64,000 nucleotides of DNA from Amycolatopsis anabasis. Its GTDB lineage: Bacteria > Actinomycetota > Actinomycetes > Mycobacteriales > Pseudonocardiaceae. A program made the position numbers and the translations under genes. The DNA lies in assembly GCF_009765355.1 (NCBI RefSeq), contig NZ_VTHK01000006.1:238470-302469 (forward strand). Reading direction: 5' to 3'. Positions 1 through 11,744 of the stretch are shown here, one piece after another. Every line of letters begins with the position of its first letter. The stretch's first letter is position 1. The notes under the pieces were generated by a model, which was not told the DNA's origin, searched no databases, and worked only from the letters and a program-made list of their open reading frames with translations.

Positions 1-2795
<2,795 letters not shown>

Positions 2796-2796
<1 letters not shown>

Positions 2797-4427
2797 TGCG
2801 CGTGATGGCTCAGCTGGCCATGGTGATGAACCTGGACAAGTGCATCGGCTGCCACACGTGCAGCGTGACCTGCAAGCAGGCGTGGACCAACCGCGGCGGC
2901 GTGGAGTACGCGTGGTTCAACAACGTGGAAACCCGCCCCGGGCAAGGGTATCCGCGCCAGTACGAGGACCAGGGGCGCTGGAAGGGCGGCTGGACGCTCA
3001 CCAAGCGCGGCAAACTCACCCTGCGTTCCGGCTCCCGGCTGCGGCGGCTGCTGAACATCTTCGCCAACCCGGACCTGCCGACCGTGTCGGACTACTACGA
3101 GCCGTGGACCTACGACTACCAGAACCTGCTGTCCGCCCCGCCCGCCGACACCACGCCCACCGCCAAGCCGGTCTCGTCGATCACCGGCGAGGACACCGCG
3201 GTCACCTGGGGCGCCAACTGGGACGACGACCTGGGCGGCGGGCCCGCGCAGATCGGCCGCGATCCCCTGCTGGGCAAGGTTTCCGAGCAGGTGAAGCTCG
3301 AGTTCGAGCAGACCTTCATGTTCTACCTGCCGCGCATCTGCGAACACTGCCTCAACCCCTCGTGCGCGGCTTCCTGCCCCTCCGGCGCCATCTACAAGCG
3401 CACCGAGGACGGCATCGTGCTGGTGGACCAGGACCGCTGCCGCGGCTGGCGGCAGTGCGTCACCGGTTGCCCGTACAAGAAGATCTACTTCAACCACAAG
3501 ACGGGCAAGGCGGAGAAGTGCACCTTCTGCTACCCGCGGGTCGAGGTGGGCATCCCCACGGTCTGCTCGGAGACCTGCGTCGGCCGGTTGCGCTACATCG
3601 GCGTGCTGCTCTACGACGCCGACCGGGTCGGCGAGGCGGCGTCGGTGCGCGACGAGAAGGACCTCTACCCGGCGCAGCTGGGCGTGTTCCTCAACCCGCA
3701 CGACCCGCGGGTGATCGCCGAGGCGGAGCGGGCGGGCATCTCCCCCGAGTGGCTCGAGGCCGCGCGGAACTCCCCGGTGTACCAGCTGATCGTCGACTAC
3801 CAGCTGGCCCTGCCGCTGCATCCGGAGTACCGCACCATGCCGATGGTGTGGTACGTGCCGCCGCTTTCGCCGGTGGTCGACGTGCTGGCGCAGACCGGGC
3901 ACGACGGGGAGAACGCGGGCAACCTGTTCGGCGCGATCGACGCGCTGCGCATCCCGGTCGAGTACCTGGCGGAACTGTTCACCGCCGGTGACGTCGGCCC
4001 GGTGCGCGCGGCACTGCAGCGGCTGGCCGCGATGCGCGCGCACATGCGCAAGGTCAACCTCGGCGAGGACGTGGACGACTCGATCGCCGCGTCGGTGCGG
4101 CTGCGGCCGGGCGAGATCGAGTCGATGTACCGGTTGCTGGCCATCGCGAAGTACGAGGACCGCTACGTCATCCCGGACGGCGCGGGATCGGACGCGCACC
4201 GGCTGGACGCGCTGGCCACCGGGTGCAGCCTGGACGGCGACGGCGGACCCGGCATGACGGCGTTCGACGCGATGGCGGAGAAGTTCCACCTCACCGACAC
4301 CAACGGCGCCGCGGCGCCGCCGGACAAGGCGAACCGGATCAACTTGCTGGACTGGGACGGCACCAGCACCAAGGGGCTGTTCCCGACGAACGGCAACGAT
4401 GTCACGCACGAGTCGGAGGCCGTATGA
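2796..4427 (+). CDS. narH: Respiratory nitrate reductase beta subunit NarH
   Basis: Iron-sulfur electron-transfer subunit of nitrate reductase, passing electrons from NarI haems to NarG. 543 aa, full length for the family. Four cysteine groups are visible: CIGCHTCSVTCK near the N-terminus, CEHCLNPSCAASCP, CRGWRQCVTGCP and CTFCYPRVEVGIPTVCSETC. The Trp in the third group (CRGW) is the known substitution that makes this cluster [3Fe-4S] instead of [4Fe-4S]. The start overlaps the narG stop by one base. The stop overlaps the ATG of a 25-codon frame (ATGA), after which narJ begins, so the operon is translationally coupled throughout. Confidence 0.97.
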
Positions 4428-4501
4428 GCACACAATCGCGAAGCGCTGCTCATGCGGCCGACCGGGTGCGGGTGTCCCGCAAGACACCGAAGGCCGTCTG
4501 A
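4424..4501 (+). CDS. Possible 25-aa coupling peptide between narH and narJ
   Basis: A short frame whose ATG overlaps the narH stop (ATGA at 4424-4427) and whose TGA overlaps the narJ ATG (TGATG at 4499-4503). It encodes 25 residues that are Ser/Arg/Ala rich (begins MSTQSRSAAH, ends RKTPKAV). Both junctions are exactly the spacing used for termination-reinitiation. The simplest reading is that ribosomes leaving narH traverse this frame and reach the narJ start. The peptide may have no function of its own. A longer narJ reading from upstream in the narJ frame is also open (from 4399) but lacks NarJ-like sequence. The arrangement is seen directly; function is inference. Confidence 0.4.
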   Translation: MSTQSRSAAHAADRVRVSRKTPKAV

Positions 4502-5169
4502 TGGGCCGCCGGTCGCGGGCCGACAACGGCGCACTGTCCGAAAGGGACAGTCGGCTGGTGTGGCGGATCGCCGCGCTGCTGATCGACTACCCGGGTGCCG
4601 CGACCCTGGCCATGCTGCCCGACCTGCGCACGGCGGCGGGCGCCATCCCGCCACCGGCCGGTGCCGCCCTGGTGTCCTTTGTGGACTACGCGCGGTCCAG
4701 CGGCGAAACGGAGCTGGCCGCGCACTACGTGGAGACCTTCGACCTGCGCAAGCGCAACTGCCTGCACCTGACTTATTACGCCTACGGTGACACCCGCAAA
4801 CGCGGCATGGCGCTGCTGCGGTTCAAGCACGCCTACCGCAACGCGAACGTGGAACTCGGCGAGCACGAGTTGCCCGATCACCTCGCGGTGGTACTGGAGT
4901 TCGCCGCGACCGTCGATCCGGTCACCGGCCGCCGATTGCTGGCCGACCACCGCCCGGTGCTGGAACTGATCCGGATGTCCCTCGCGGACAGCGGATCGCC
5001 GTACCGGGCCGTGCTGGACGCGGTGTGCGCCACGCTGCCGGAAATGGGCGCCGCGGACCGCCGCAAGATCGCCGCGCTGGCCGCGGAAGGGCCGCCGGAA
5101 GAGGCCGTGGGCCTGGAACCGTTCGCGCTGGACCCCAGTTCGCAGCCCGAGTTCGGAGGACGACGATGA
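4501..5169 (+). CDS. narJ: Nitrate reductase molybdenum cofactor assembly chaperone NarJ
   Basis: Cytoplasmic chaperone that binds apo-NarG and promotes cofactor insertion before membrane attachment to NarI. 222 aa, normal for actinobacterial NarJ. Family features visible are the LVWRIAALLIDYP N-terminal helix, the YVETFDLRKRNCLHLTYYAYGDTRKRG block (about residues 76-102) and LPDHLAVVLEF (about 120-130). The ATG at 4501 was chosen because homology starts just after it and it overlaps the stop of the short upstream frame. Its TGA overlaps the narI ATG (ATGA). Confidence 0.95.
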   Translation: MGRRSRADNGALSERDSRLVWRIAALLIDYPGAATLAMLPDLRTAAGAIPPPAGAALVSFVDYARSSGETELAAHYVETFDLRKRNCLHLTYYAYGDTRKRGMALLRFKHAYRNANVELGEHELPDHLAVVLEFAATVDPVTGRRLLADHRPVLELIRMSLADSGSPYRAVLDAVCATLPEMGAADRRKIAALAAEGPPEEAVGLEPFALDPSSQPEFGGRR

Positions 5170-5903
5170 GCACGCTGCTGTGGATCGCGTGGCCGTACAT
5201 GGCGCTGACCTCGTTCCTGGTCGGCCACATCTGGCGGTACCGGCACGACCAGTTCGGCTGGACCACGAGGTCCTCGCAGCTGTACGAGAGCAAGCTGCTG
5301 CGCCTGGGCAGCCCGCTGTTCCACTTCGGGTTGCTCGCGGTGCTCGGCGGGCACGTACTCGGCATCGGGGTGCCGAAGAGCTGGACCGCGGCGCTGGGTG
5401 TCTCCGAAGACGTCTACCACGTGCTGTCGGTGTCCGCGGGCACGGTTGCGGGCCTGGCCACCGTGGCCGGTCTGGCGATCCTGGGGTACCGGCGGATCAC
5501 CGTGCCCGCGGTGCGCAAGGCCACCACCCGCGTCGACAAGGTGATGTACGTGCTGCTCGCGGCGGCGATCAGCACCGGCATGCTGAACACGGTGGGGGAA
5601 AACCTGTTCGGCGGCGGCTACGACTACCGGGCCACGGTGTCGGTGTGGTTCCGGGGGTTGTTCACCTTCTCCGCGCGGCCGGACCTGATGGCGAGCGCAC
5701 CGCTCAGCTTCCAGGTGCACACCGCGATCGTGTTCGTGCTGCTGGCGATCTGGCCCTACACCCGCCTCGTGCACGTGTTCAGCGCGCCGGTCGGCTATCT
5801 CGTCCGCCCCTACGTGGTCTACCGCAGCCGTGATCCGCGGCGCCCGGACACCCGCCGCTACGCCCGAGCCTGGAGCGACCCGCACCCCGTCAAGCACCGG
5901 TAG
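5166..5903 (+). CDS. narI: Nitrate reductase gamma subunit NarI (cytochrome b)
   Basis: Membrane di-haem cytochrome b subunit that oxidises quinol and anchors NarGH. 245 aa with about five hydrophobic segments. Candidate axial haem ligands are the histidines in FLVGHIWRY (near residue 20), PLFHFGLLAVLGGHVLG (about 51-64) and the C-terminal VHTAIVFVLLAIWPYTRLVH. The start overlaps narJ by ATGA. It ends the operon; the next gene (5923-6609) is convergent, with only 19 bases between stops and no strong hairpin there. Confidence 0.96.
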   Translation: MSTLLWIAWPYMALTSFLVGHIWRYRHDQFGWTTRSSQLYESKLLRLGSPLFHFGLLAVLGGHVLGIGVPKSWTAALGVSEDVYHVLSVSAGTVAGLATVAGLAILGYRRITVPAVRKATTRVDKVMYVLLAAAISTGMLNTVGENLFGGGYDYRATVSVWFRGLFTFSARPDLMASAPLSFQVHTAIVFVLLAIWPYTRLVHVFSAPVGYLVRPYVVYRSRDPRRPDTRRYARAWSDPHPVKHR

Positions 5904-5922
5904 CCCGCCGGGCCCGTGCCCA

Positions 5923-6609
5923 TCAGGCCTTGTGTCGTTGTGGCGGCAGGGTGCCGATCACCATGCGGGCGGTGGCGTGCAGGCGCAGGCGTTCCCTGCT
6001 GGCGTGGCCGCGCAAGCGGTGGAGGGCCTCGTCGAGGGTGATGTGACCGCGTTCGGCGAGCACCCCGGTGGCCTGTTCGATGACGCTGGCGCTGGCCAAA
6101 GCGGTGCGCAGGGAGTGCCGTTCGCGCCACTGCCGGAGCCCGACGCTGGCGGCTTCGCTCAGCAGCTGCGCGAGGTGCTCGGTCCGGGCCGGGAGGGCGC
6201 TGCGGGAACGGTGGAGCGCGACCGCGCCGAGCCGGTGGTCGCCGTGGCGCAGCGGCAGCGCGGTCACGGCGGTGATGCCGTGCCCGAGCGCGGCCTCGGT
6301 GAAGGCCGGCCACCGCCGCGTGGTGCGCAGATCGGCGACCGTGATGGCCGCCGCGGTGTCGCAGCAGTCCACCGCGGGACCGGCCAGCGCCGGCTCGAGC
6401 AGGAACCGGATCCAGGCGGGCTCCCCCGCGCGTGCCGCGATCCTGCCGGACGGCCCGGTGAGCAGCACGGCCGCGCCGGTCACCGGCAGCAGCTGCGCGC
6501 AGCGCACGGCCAGCCGGTGCGCGTACTCGGGCAGATCGTCCAGGGCGGTGGTGTCGGCCAGTTCCACCAGTGTCGGTTCCAGCGCGGAATCGGGCATCGT
6601 CGGTGTCAA
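5923..6609 (-). CDS. GAF and ANTAR domain transcription antitermination regulator
   Basis: A 228-aa protein with an N-terminal GAF-type sensor (about residues 25-160) and a C-terminal ANTAR RNA-binding domain (about 165-220: LASASVIEQATGVLAERGHITLDEALHRLR). ANTAR proteins bind paired hairpins in nascent mRNA and prevent termination. GAF-ANTAR proteins are abundant in actinomycetes and usually respond to a small ligand or redox signal. It is monocistronic and convergent with narI, so a role in nitrate regulation is possible but unsupported. Domain assignment is confident; the target is unknown. Confidence 0.88.
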   Translation of the reverse strand: MTPTMPDSALEPTLVELADTTALDDLPEYAHRLAVRCAQLLPVTGAAVLLTGPSGRIAARAGEPAWIRFLLEPALAGPAVDCCDTAAAITVADLRTTRRWPAFTEAALGHGITAVTALPLRHGDHRLGAVALHRSRSALPARTEHLAQLLSEAASVGLRQWRERHSLRTALASASVIEQATGVLAERGHITLDEALHRLRGHASRERLRLHATARMVIGTLPPQRHKA

Positions 6610-6714
6610 CCCCGTCTTCGTGGTGAGCGCGAGCAGAAGTTACTAACAAGTAGCGCTCTTGCCACCCCCGGGGCATCCGGCATTCGAGCGACTCCACGCG
6701 GCGCCGGAAGCCGG

Positions 6715-7038
6715 TCAGTGCGCGGCGCCCAGTTCCAGGGCGAGCACGCCGCCGATGACCAGGGCGATGCCGCCGGTCTGCACCAGGGTGAGTTCGTCAC
6801 CGAGAAACAGCGCGCCGATGAGCGTGACCGCGGCTACCCCGACGGCGGCCCAGACGCCGTAGGCCACCCCGAGGCTCATTCCGCGTGCGAGCGCGAGCGA
6901 GAGCAGGACATACGCGCCCACTACGCCGACGACCGCCACCGCCGACGGCACCGGTTTGGTGAAACCGTCGGAGAACCGGGTCGCGATGGTGCCGGTCACC
7001 TCGGTGACGATGGCGGCGAGCAGGAACAGGTACGCCAT
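6715..7038 (-). CDS. Small multidrug resistance (SMR) family efflux protein
   Basis: 107-aa four-helix membrane protein of the EmrE/QacE/SugE family, proton-coupled exporters of cationic compounds or guanidinium. The essential Glu is present in the first helix (AAIVTEVTG, Glu13), and the signature GVAYGVWAAVG lies in the third segment. The start at 7038 has a purine-rich RBS (AGGGGG). It lies downstream of, and in the same direction as, a TetR gene. The 77-base gap contains a near-perfect inverted repeat that is a plausible operator. The family is secure, the substrate unknown. Confidence 0.93.
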   Translation of the reverse strand: MAYLFLLAAIVTEVTGTIATRFSDGFTKPVPSAVAVVGVVGAYVLLSLALARGMSLGVAYGVWAAVGVAAVTLIGALFLGDELTLVQTGGIALVIGGVLALELGAAH

Positions 7039-7056
7039 GGGTCCCCCTGGGAGAAA

Positions 7057-7116
7057 GTTGAACTTCTGTACAACTACATGGGCAAGCATATCCAGGTACT
7101 TGAACAGAAGTCCAAC
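7057..7116. promoter_or_regulatory. Inverted repeat between TetR gene and SMR gene
   Basis: GTTGAACTTCTGT (7057-7069) and ACAGAAGTCCAAC (7104-7116) form an inverted repeat with one mismatch in 13, separated by 34 bases. The repeat lies just after the TetR coding region and 19 bases upstream of the SMR start. Position and symmetry suggest a binding site for the adjacent TetR protein controlling efflux. It could also fold as an mRNA hairpin attenuating SMR expression. Confidence 0.5.
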
Positions 7117-7679
7117 TAGTTCTTCGGGTGCACCGCACGCCGGAGCACCGCGAGGATCTCCGGCATCGCGGGAGGTTCGTCCTCCAGCAGCACCCGGGTG
7201 CACAGCCCGTCGGCCGCGGCGACCAGCTCCTCGACGGTCAGCGGATCGTCGGTGTACCGCCACGCCACCGCCGCGACCGTGTCCCGCCAGTGCCGGGCGA
7301 CCGGGCGCAGCGCGGGACGTCGCACGGCCAGCAGCTCCAGCTCGCGTTCGGCCAGGGCTCGCGCCCGGCCAGGGCCGCCGCCATCCGCGATGAGCTGGGC
7401 CAGGCCCTCGATCTCGTCGCGGCCGCCGTCGACGATCTCGCGCAACTGCCGCGCGTACTCCTCGGCGGCGGCGGTCAGCGCCGCGACGAGCAGATCGTCG
7501 AGCGTGGCGAAGTAGTAGGTCGCCGAACTGGCGGGCACCCCCGCCTCGCGGGCGACGGCGCGATGCGTCACCCCGGCGACGCCGTCGCGCTCCACGACCC
7601 GAAGCGTCGCGGCGATGATCGCCGAGCGCCTGCGCTCACCCCGAACCCGGCGGCCATCGGACCAGTCCACGGTTGCCAA
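7116..7679 (-). CDS. TetR family transcriptional regulator
   Basis: 187-aa repressor-type regulator. The N-terminal helix-turn-helix is clear: RRSAIIAATLRVVERDGVAGVTHRAVAREAGVPASSATYYFATLDDLL (about residues 17-65). The C-terminal ligand domain includes LAERELELLAVRRPALRPVARHW. It is followed directly by the SMR efflux gene in the same direction, the usual arrangement for a drug-sensing repressor and its pump. Effector unknown. Confidence 0.92.
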   Translation of the reverse strand: MATVDWSDGRRVRGERRRSAIIAATLRVVERDGVAGVTHRAVAREAGVPASSATYYFATLDDLLVAALTAAAEEYARQLREIVDGGRDEIEGLAQLIADGGGPGRARALAERELELLAVRRPALRPVARHWRDTVAAVAWRYTDDPLTVEELVAAADGLCTRVLLEDEPPAMPEILAVLRRAVHPKN

Positions 7680-7810
7680 CCCTACTTGACCTCAGAAAAC
7701 GAGCGGGGACGCAGGACATGAAATGCCGCTTCGCGCAACACGACGGATGTCTCAATGCTCATCAGGTTTCTTTCCAGCCATGGACTATTCACCCAGGTAG
7801 GGTCGGATTA

Positions 7811-9262
7811 ATGGAATGGAGTTTTCAATCGGCCGAAAGTCTTTCGGCCGCCTTGCGTGCCGGTGCGGTGACATCGGTGGAACTGACCGATGAGGCAATC
7901 GCTCGTATCGAGCGGGACGACAAGGTGATCAACGCGATCTGCGTGCCGGACTTCGATCGCGCGCGGGCCGCCGCGCACCGTGCCGACCAGGCGCGCGCCC
8001 GCGGCGAGGACGGGCCGCTGCTCGGGATTCCGGTGACGGTCAAGGAGTCCTACAACATCGCCGGGCTGCCCACGACCTGGGGCATGCCGCCGCACCGGAA
8101 CTATCTGCCGGCCGAGGACGCGGTACAGGTGACGCGCCTCAAGGCCGCGGGCGCGGTGGTGCTCGGCAAGACCAATGTGCCGTTGGGGCTGCAAGACATC
8201 CAGAGCTTCAACGAGATCTACGGGACCACCCACAACCCGTGGGATCACGATCGCACACCGGGCGGATCCTCCGGCGGGTCGGCGGCGGCCCTGGCGTCCG
8301 GGTTCGGCGCGCTGTCCCTCGGCTCCGACCTCGCCGGTTCGCTGCGCACCCCCGCGCATTTCTGCGGCGTCTACGCGCACAAGCCGACGCTCGGACTGGC
8401 GGCGACCCGCGGTATGGTCCCGCCGTCCGAGCCGGCCCTGCCGACCGACCTCGACCTCGCCGTCGCCGGTCCGATGGCGCGCACCGCCCGCGACCTCGCG
8501 CTCCTGCTCGACGTCATGGCCGGACCGGACCCGCTGACGCTCGGCGTCGCCTACGATTTGGCACTGCCGCCCGCCCGCCACGAGCGGCTCCGCGACTTCC
8601 GGGTCCTGGTCCTCGACGAGCATCCGCTCATTCCGACCGGGTCCGCCGTGCGGGCGGGCGTGCGACGAGTGGCCGACGCGCTCGTCGACGGCGGCGCCCG
8701 CGTCGAACGGCACAGTCCGCTGCTGCCCGATCTGACCGAAGCCGCGACGCTCTACATGCAGTTGCTGATTTCGGGCGCCGTTGCGCGTTTTCCCATCGAA
8801 TCGCACGAGCAGCTGGCGACCCGCGCCGCCGGGCTGAGCGCGGACGACCAGAGTCTCGACGCCGTGCGGCTGCGCGCCATGGTGTTCAGCCACCGCGACT
8901 GGATCGAGGCGAACAACCGCCGCGAACTCCACCGCCACGCCTGGCGGCAGCTGTTCGCCGAGTTCGACGCCGTGGTGTGCCCGATCACGCCGACGCCCGC
9001 GTTCCCGCACGACCACAACCCCAATCCGCTGGAACGGCGCATCGACATCGACGGCGTCGAGCACCCCTACTTCGACCAGTTCGTCTGGGCCGGTCTGGCC
9101 ACCATGCCCGGCCTGCCCGCCACCGCCATCCCCGCGGGCCGGTCCCCCGAGGGCCTGCCGGTGGGGGTGCAGCTCATCGGCCCGATGTTCGAGGACCGCA
9201 CCCCGCTGCGGCTGGCCGACCTGCTCGAGCAGCGGATCGGCGGCTTCCAGGCACCGCAGTAG
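7811..9262 (+). CDS. Amidase signature family hydrolase
   Basis: 483-aa amidase-signature enzyme hydrolysing a carboxamide. The Ser-cisSer-Lys catalytic triad is visible: Lys78 (VTVKES), cis-Ser in GGSSGGS (about 153-154) and the nucleophile Ser177 in SDLAGSLRTPA. The ATG at 7811 was chosen because homology (SAESLSAALRAG) starts at once; the frame is open further upstream but without family sequence. It stands alone between the divergent TetR gene and psuG, and is followed by a 9-bp stem hairpin at 9282-9303. The natural substrate cannot be read from sequence. Confidence 0.93.
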   Translation: MEWSFQSAESLSAALRAGAVTSVELTDEAIARIERDDKVINAICVPDFDRARAAAHRADQARARGEDGPLLGIPVTVKESYNIAGLPTTWGMPPHRNYLPAEDAVQVTRLKAAGAVVLGKTNVPLGLQDIQSFNEIYGTTHNPWDHDRTPGGSSGGSAAALASGFGALSLGSDLAGSLRTPAHFCGVYAHKPTLGLAATRGMVPPSEPALPTDLDLAVAGPMARTARDLALLLDVMAGPDPLTLGVAYDLALPPARHERLRDFRVLVLDEHPLIPTGSAVRAGVRRVADALVDGGARVERHSPLLPDLTEAATLYMQLLISGAVARFPIESHEQLATRAAGLSADDQSLDAVRLRAMVFSHRDWIEANNRRELHRHAWRQLFAEFDAVVCPITPTPAFPHDHNPNPLERRIDIDGVEHPYFDQFVWAGLATMPGLPATAIPAGRSPEGLPVGVQLIGPMFEDRTPLRLADLLEQRIGGFQAPQ

Positions 9263-9281
9263 GGCATGATCACGCGTCTGG

Positions 9282-9303
9282 CGCGCACCGCTCGCGGTGC
9301 GCG
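9282..9303. terminator. Hairpin terminator after the amidase gene
   Basis: CGCGCACCG / CGGTGCGCG stem with a CTCG tetraloop, 19 bases after the amidase stop. No U-tract, as is common in actinomycetes. Confidence 0.6.
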
Positions 9304-9367
9304 ATCCTCGATGTCGCGGTAAGCACGGAAACGAACAGGTCCCACCGAAACGAGCGAGGGGTTGCTG

Positions 9368-10318
9368 ATGCGCCATACGCACCACGAGGACGTCCCGCTG
9401 GTGTTCAGCGAAGAGGTTTCCGACGCCCTCGGCGAGGGCAGGCCGGTCGTGGCGCTGGAGTCGAACGTCATCACCCACGGCCCGCCGTACCCGGAGAACG
9501 CGGCCACCGCCAAGGAGGTGCAGGACGCCGTCCGGGCGGGCGGTTCGGTACCGGCCACGATCGGCATCGAGCACGGCCGCATCGTGGTCGGGATGACCGA
9601 CGACGACGTCGAACGCTTCGCCTCGGCGAAGTCGGTCGCCAAGGTCAGCAGCCGGGACCTGCCGATCGTCCTGGCCACCGGGGGACTCGGCGCCACCAGT
9701 GTCGCCTCCACACTGGTGGCGGCGGATCTGGCGGGGATCCCGTTCCTCTCCTCCTCGGGCATCGGCGGGGTGCACCGGGGTGCCGAGAAGACCATGGACA
9801 TCTCCGCGGACCTGATCCAGTTCACCCGCTCGAAGGTGGCCGTCGTGTCCGCGGGTGCGAAGAGCATCCTCGATCTGAACCTGACCATGGAGTACCTCGA
9901 GACGCAGTGCGTGCCGGTGATCACCTACCGGGCCGACGACTTTCCCGCGTTCTACAGCGTTTCCAGCGGTATCCGCAGCCCGCACCGGCTGGACGACGAG
10001 GAGGCGATCGCCCGCGCGGTCGAATTCCACTGGGCGCTGGGCAACCGCGGTTCCGTCCTGATCGCGAGCCCGATCAAGGCAGAGGACGCCATCGACAGCC
10101 GCGAGGTCGACGCGGCGATCGCGGAAGCGATGCGCGCCGCCGACGAGGAAGGCATCCGCGGCGCCGCGATCACGAAGTACCTGATGCGGGTCGTCGACAA
10201 GGTGACCGAGGGCCGGACCGCCAAGGCGAACAGATCGGTACGCCTGAGCACGGCGGAACTCGCGGGCCGGCTCGCGGCAGCGCATGCCCGGTACCGCGCG
10301 CGGAACGCCGCTCGCTGA
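9368..10318 (+). CDS. psuG: Pseudouridine-5'-phosphate glycosidase
   Basis: Cytosolic enzyme that reversibly cleaves pseudouridine 5'-phosphate to uracil and ribose 5-phosphate. 316 aa, the usual size. Family signatures are [18 protein letters not shown] near residue 25, [41 protein letters not shown] and the [15 protein letters not shown] region. The ATG at 9368 follows a GAGGGG RBS; a TTG two codons earlier is less likely. No adjacent psuK kinase or transporter is seen; the downstream gene is on the opposite strand. Confidence 0.95.
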   Translation: MRHTHHEDVPLVFSEEVSDALGEGRPVVALESNVITHGPPYPENAATAKEVQDAVRAGGSVPATIGIEHGRIVVGMTDDDVERFASAKSVAKVSSRDLPIVLATGGLGATSVASTLVAADLAGIPFLSSSGIGGVHRGAEKTMDISADLIQFTRSKVAVVSAGAKSILDLNLTMEYLETQCVPVITYRADDFPAFYSVSSGIRSPHRLDDEEAIARAVEFHWALGNRGSVLIASPIKAEDAIDSREVDAAIAEAMRAADEEGIRGAAITKYLMRVVDKVTEGRTAKANRSVRLSTAELAGRLAAAHARYRARNAAR

Positions 10319-10365
10319 AGTCCGCGGAGTTCCCGTTTTGAGAGCTGGTCGCGTCGAAGCTCCGG

Positions 10366-11385
10366 TCAGCCGCGGTAGTGGTCGGCCAGCGCGGTGAAGG
10401 CGGCCTTGGGTTCCCACGGCATGCCTGGATAGGTGTCGCCGTTGCGGTCTTCGAGAACCTTGACGATGCCGAAACTGGCCAGGTCGAGGTCGTGGCGAAG
10501 ATCATCGGGGCGGTGCGGGTAGTTGTAGAGCGCGAAAAGATACACGAAGGCGCCGTCAACGCCTTCGGCGTCGAAGATCTCCAGCAACTCGCGCAGGTAG
10601 GTGGCCTGACCGGCCTCGTCGCGGTCGTACTCCCCAGTCAGCCGGACCGGGTGGCCGGTCTCGTCGTGCTCGACGATCTCCATGCTGCGCGGCGCCAGGT
10701 CACCAGACCCGCGCCAGGTGGCCGTGCCGAAGCCGGTGATCGCGACCGGCTTTCCCTGCGCCACGAGGGTGCGCACGCCTTCCTGGAATCGGTCGGCCAC
10801 CTCGGCGGACCGGATGAGTTCGACCGACACGATGTCGAAGCGGGTCCAGTCGACGCGCTCGAACGGGATGCAGGCGTAGGTGATCTTCCCCCGAAAACGC
10901 TCGCGGACCGTGGCCACGGCATCGCCGAGGAAGTCGTTGAGCCGTGCACTCGCCTCGGCAATTCGCTCGCCGAGGCCGTCGGGCTGGCTGAACAGTCGAT
11001 CGAGCCGCTCGGCGATGTCGTCACCGGGCAGGAATCCCCGGTCCATGAGGCTCAGCTCGACCCCGGCGACGAACACAACGTCGGCTCCCGCCTGCCGGAC
11101 CCGCTCCGCCCGCTGGGCGCATTCGGCGAACAGCGACAGCATCTCCGTGGTCGTGAGGTCCAGCGGATAGGGCGAGAACCAGACCTCCAGCCCGAGCTCG
11201 GCGGCGCGGCGGGCGGCCAGTTCCAGCCGCTCCGGATCGCCACCGACGAGGTGGACGGCGTTGCAGTGCAGGTCGTCACGGATGATGGCCAGCTCCCGCT
11301 GCACCATGTCGAGATCGAAGCTCGCACGGGAGATCTCGCCGTTGCGAACGAAGCCGGTGTCGTACGCGATGCCCTTGGCCCGCAT
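10366..11385 (-). CDS. Conserved actinobacterial TIM-barrel-like protein of unknown function
   Basis: 339-aa soluble protein, not assigned securely. Repeated strand-helix segments ending in acidic residues (GLEVWFSPYPLDLT, GADVVFVAGVELSL, GKITYACIPFERVDW, GKPVAITGFGTATW, VDGAFVYLFALYNYPH) look like a glycoside-hydrolase-type TIM barrel. From memory, homologues in Streptomyces have been labelled abortive infection proteins, which I would not rely on. The ATG at 11385 was chosen over an open extension because family-like sequence starts there (MRAKGIAYDTGF). A 34-bp perfect palindrome lies 52 bases upstream and probably controls it. No signal peptide. Confidence 0.7.
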   Translation of the reverse strand: MRAKGIAYDTGFVRNGEISRASFDLDMVQRELAIIRDDLHCNAVHLVGGDPERLELAARRAAELGLEVWFSPYPLDLTTTEMLSLFAECAQRAERVRQAGADVVFVAGVELSLMDRGFLPGDDIAERLDRLFSQPDGLGERIAEASARLNDFLGDAVATVRERFRGKITYACIPFERVDWTRFDIVSVELIRSAEVADRFQEGVRTLVAQGKPVAITGFGTATWRGSGDLAPRSMEIVEHDETGHPVRLTGEYDRDEAGQATYLRELLEIFDAEGVDGAFVYLFALYNYPHRPDDLRHDLDLASFGIVKVLEDRNGDTYPGMPWEPKAAFTALADHYRG

Positions 11386-11436
11386 AGGTCTGGTCCTTTC
11401 CCGTCGCGATGTGACGACCCCGAGACTAGACACAAA

Positions 11437-11470
11437 ACATGCGTGCACGCAAATTTGCGTGCACGCATGT
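11437..11470. promoter_or_regulatory. 34-bp perfect palindrome, probable double operator
   Basis: The sequence is perfectly symmetric around 11453/11454 (ACATGCGTGCACGCAAA and its reverse complement). It contains two copies of the 12-bp palindrome TGCGTGCACGCA (11440-11451 and 11456-11467) with centres 16 bp apart. It lies 52 bases upstream of the minus-strand TIM-barrel gene and 275 bases upstream of the secreted-protein gene at 11745. The nested symmetry suggests binding of two repressor dimers. No regulator gene is adjacent, so the protein is unknown. Confidence 0.7.
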
Positions 11471-11744
11471 CGCCGGGTCTCGGCGGCCGGCGCGTTCGAC
11501 CACACCGGGCGGTGGCGCAGGCCCGGAGCCTGGTCCACGTTCGCGCCCCTGGTCAGGGGACGTTTCCCTGGGTCGCCACGCAAGAGTCAACACCTCGACT
11601 CTTCTCAGCCGCCCTCAGCACGGGCGATCATCGACTTCGCCTACTGGGGCCGACCTGACGACCATCGCATCAAAGATCAACACCGATGATCACGATGTGG
11701 AGGTTCCGATGGCCCGCGCTTGGTACGATCCAAGGAGATCTTGA

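Noticed and set aside
7808..10417. 869-codon minus-strand frame opposite the amidase and psuG
   Set aside because: No recognisable domains; composition is that of an antisense shadow.
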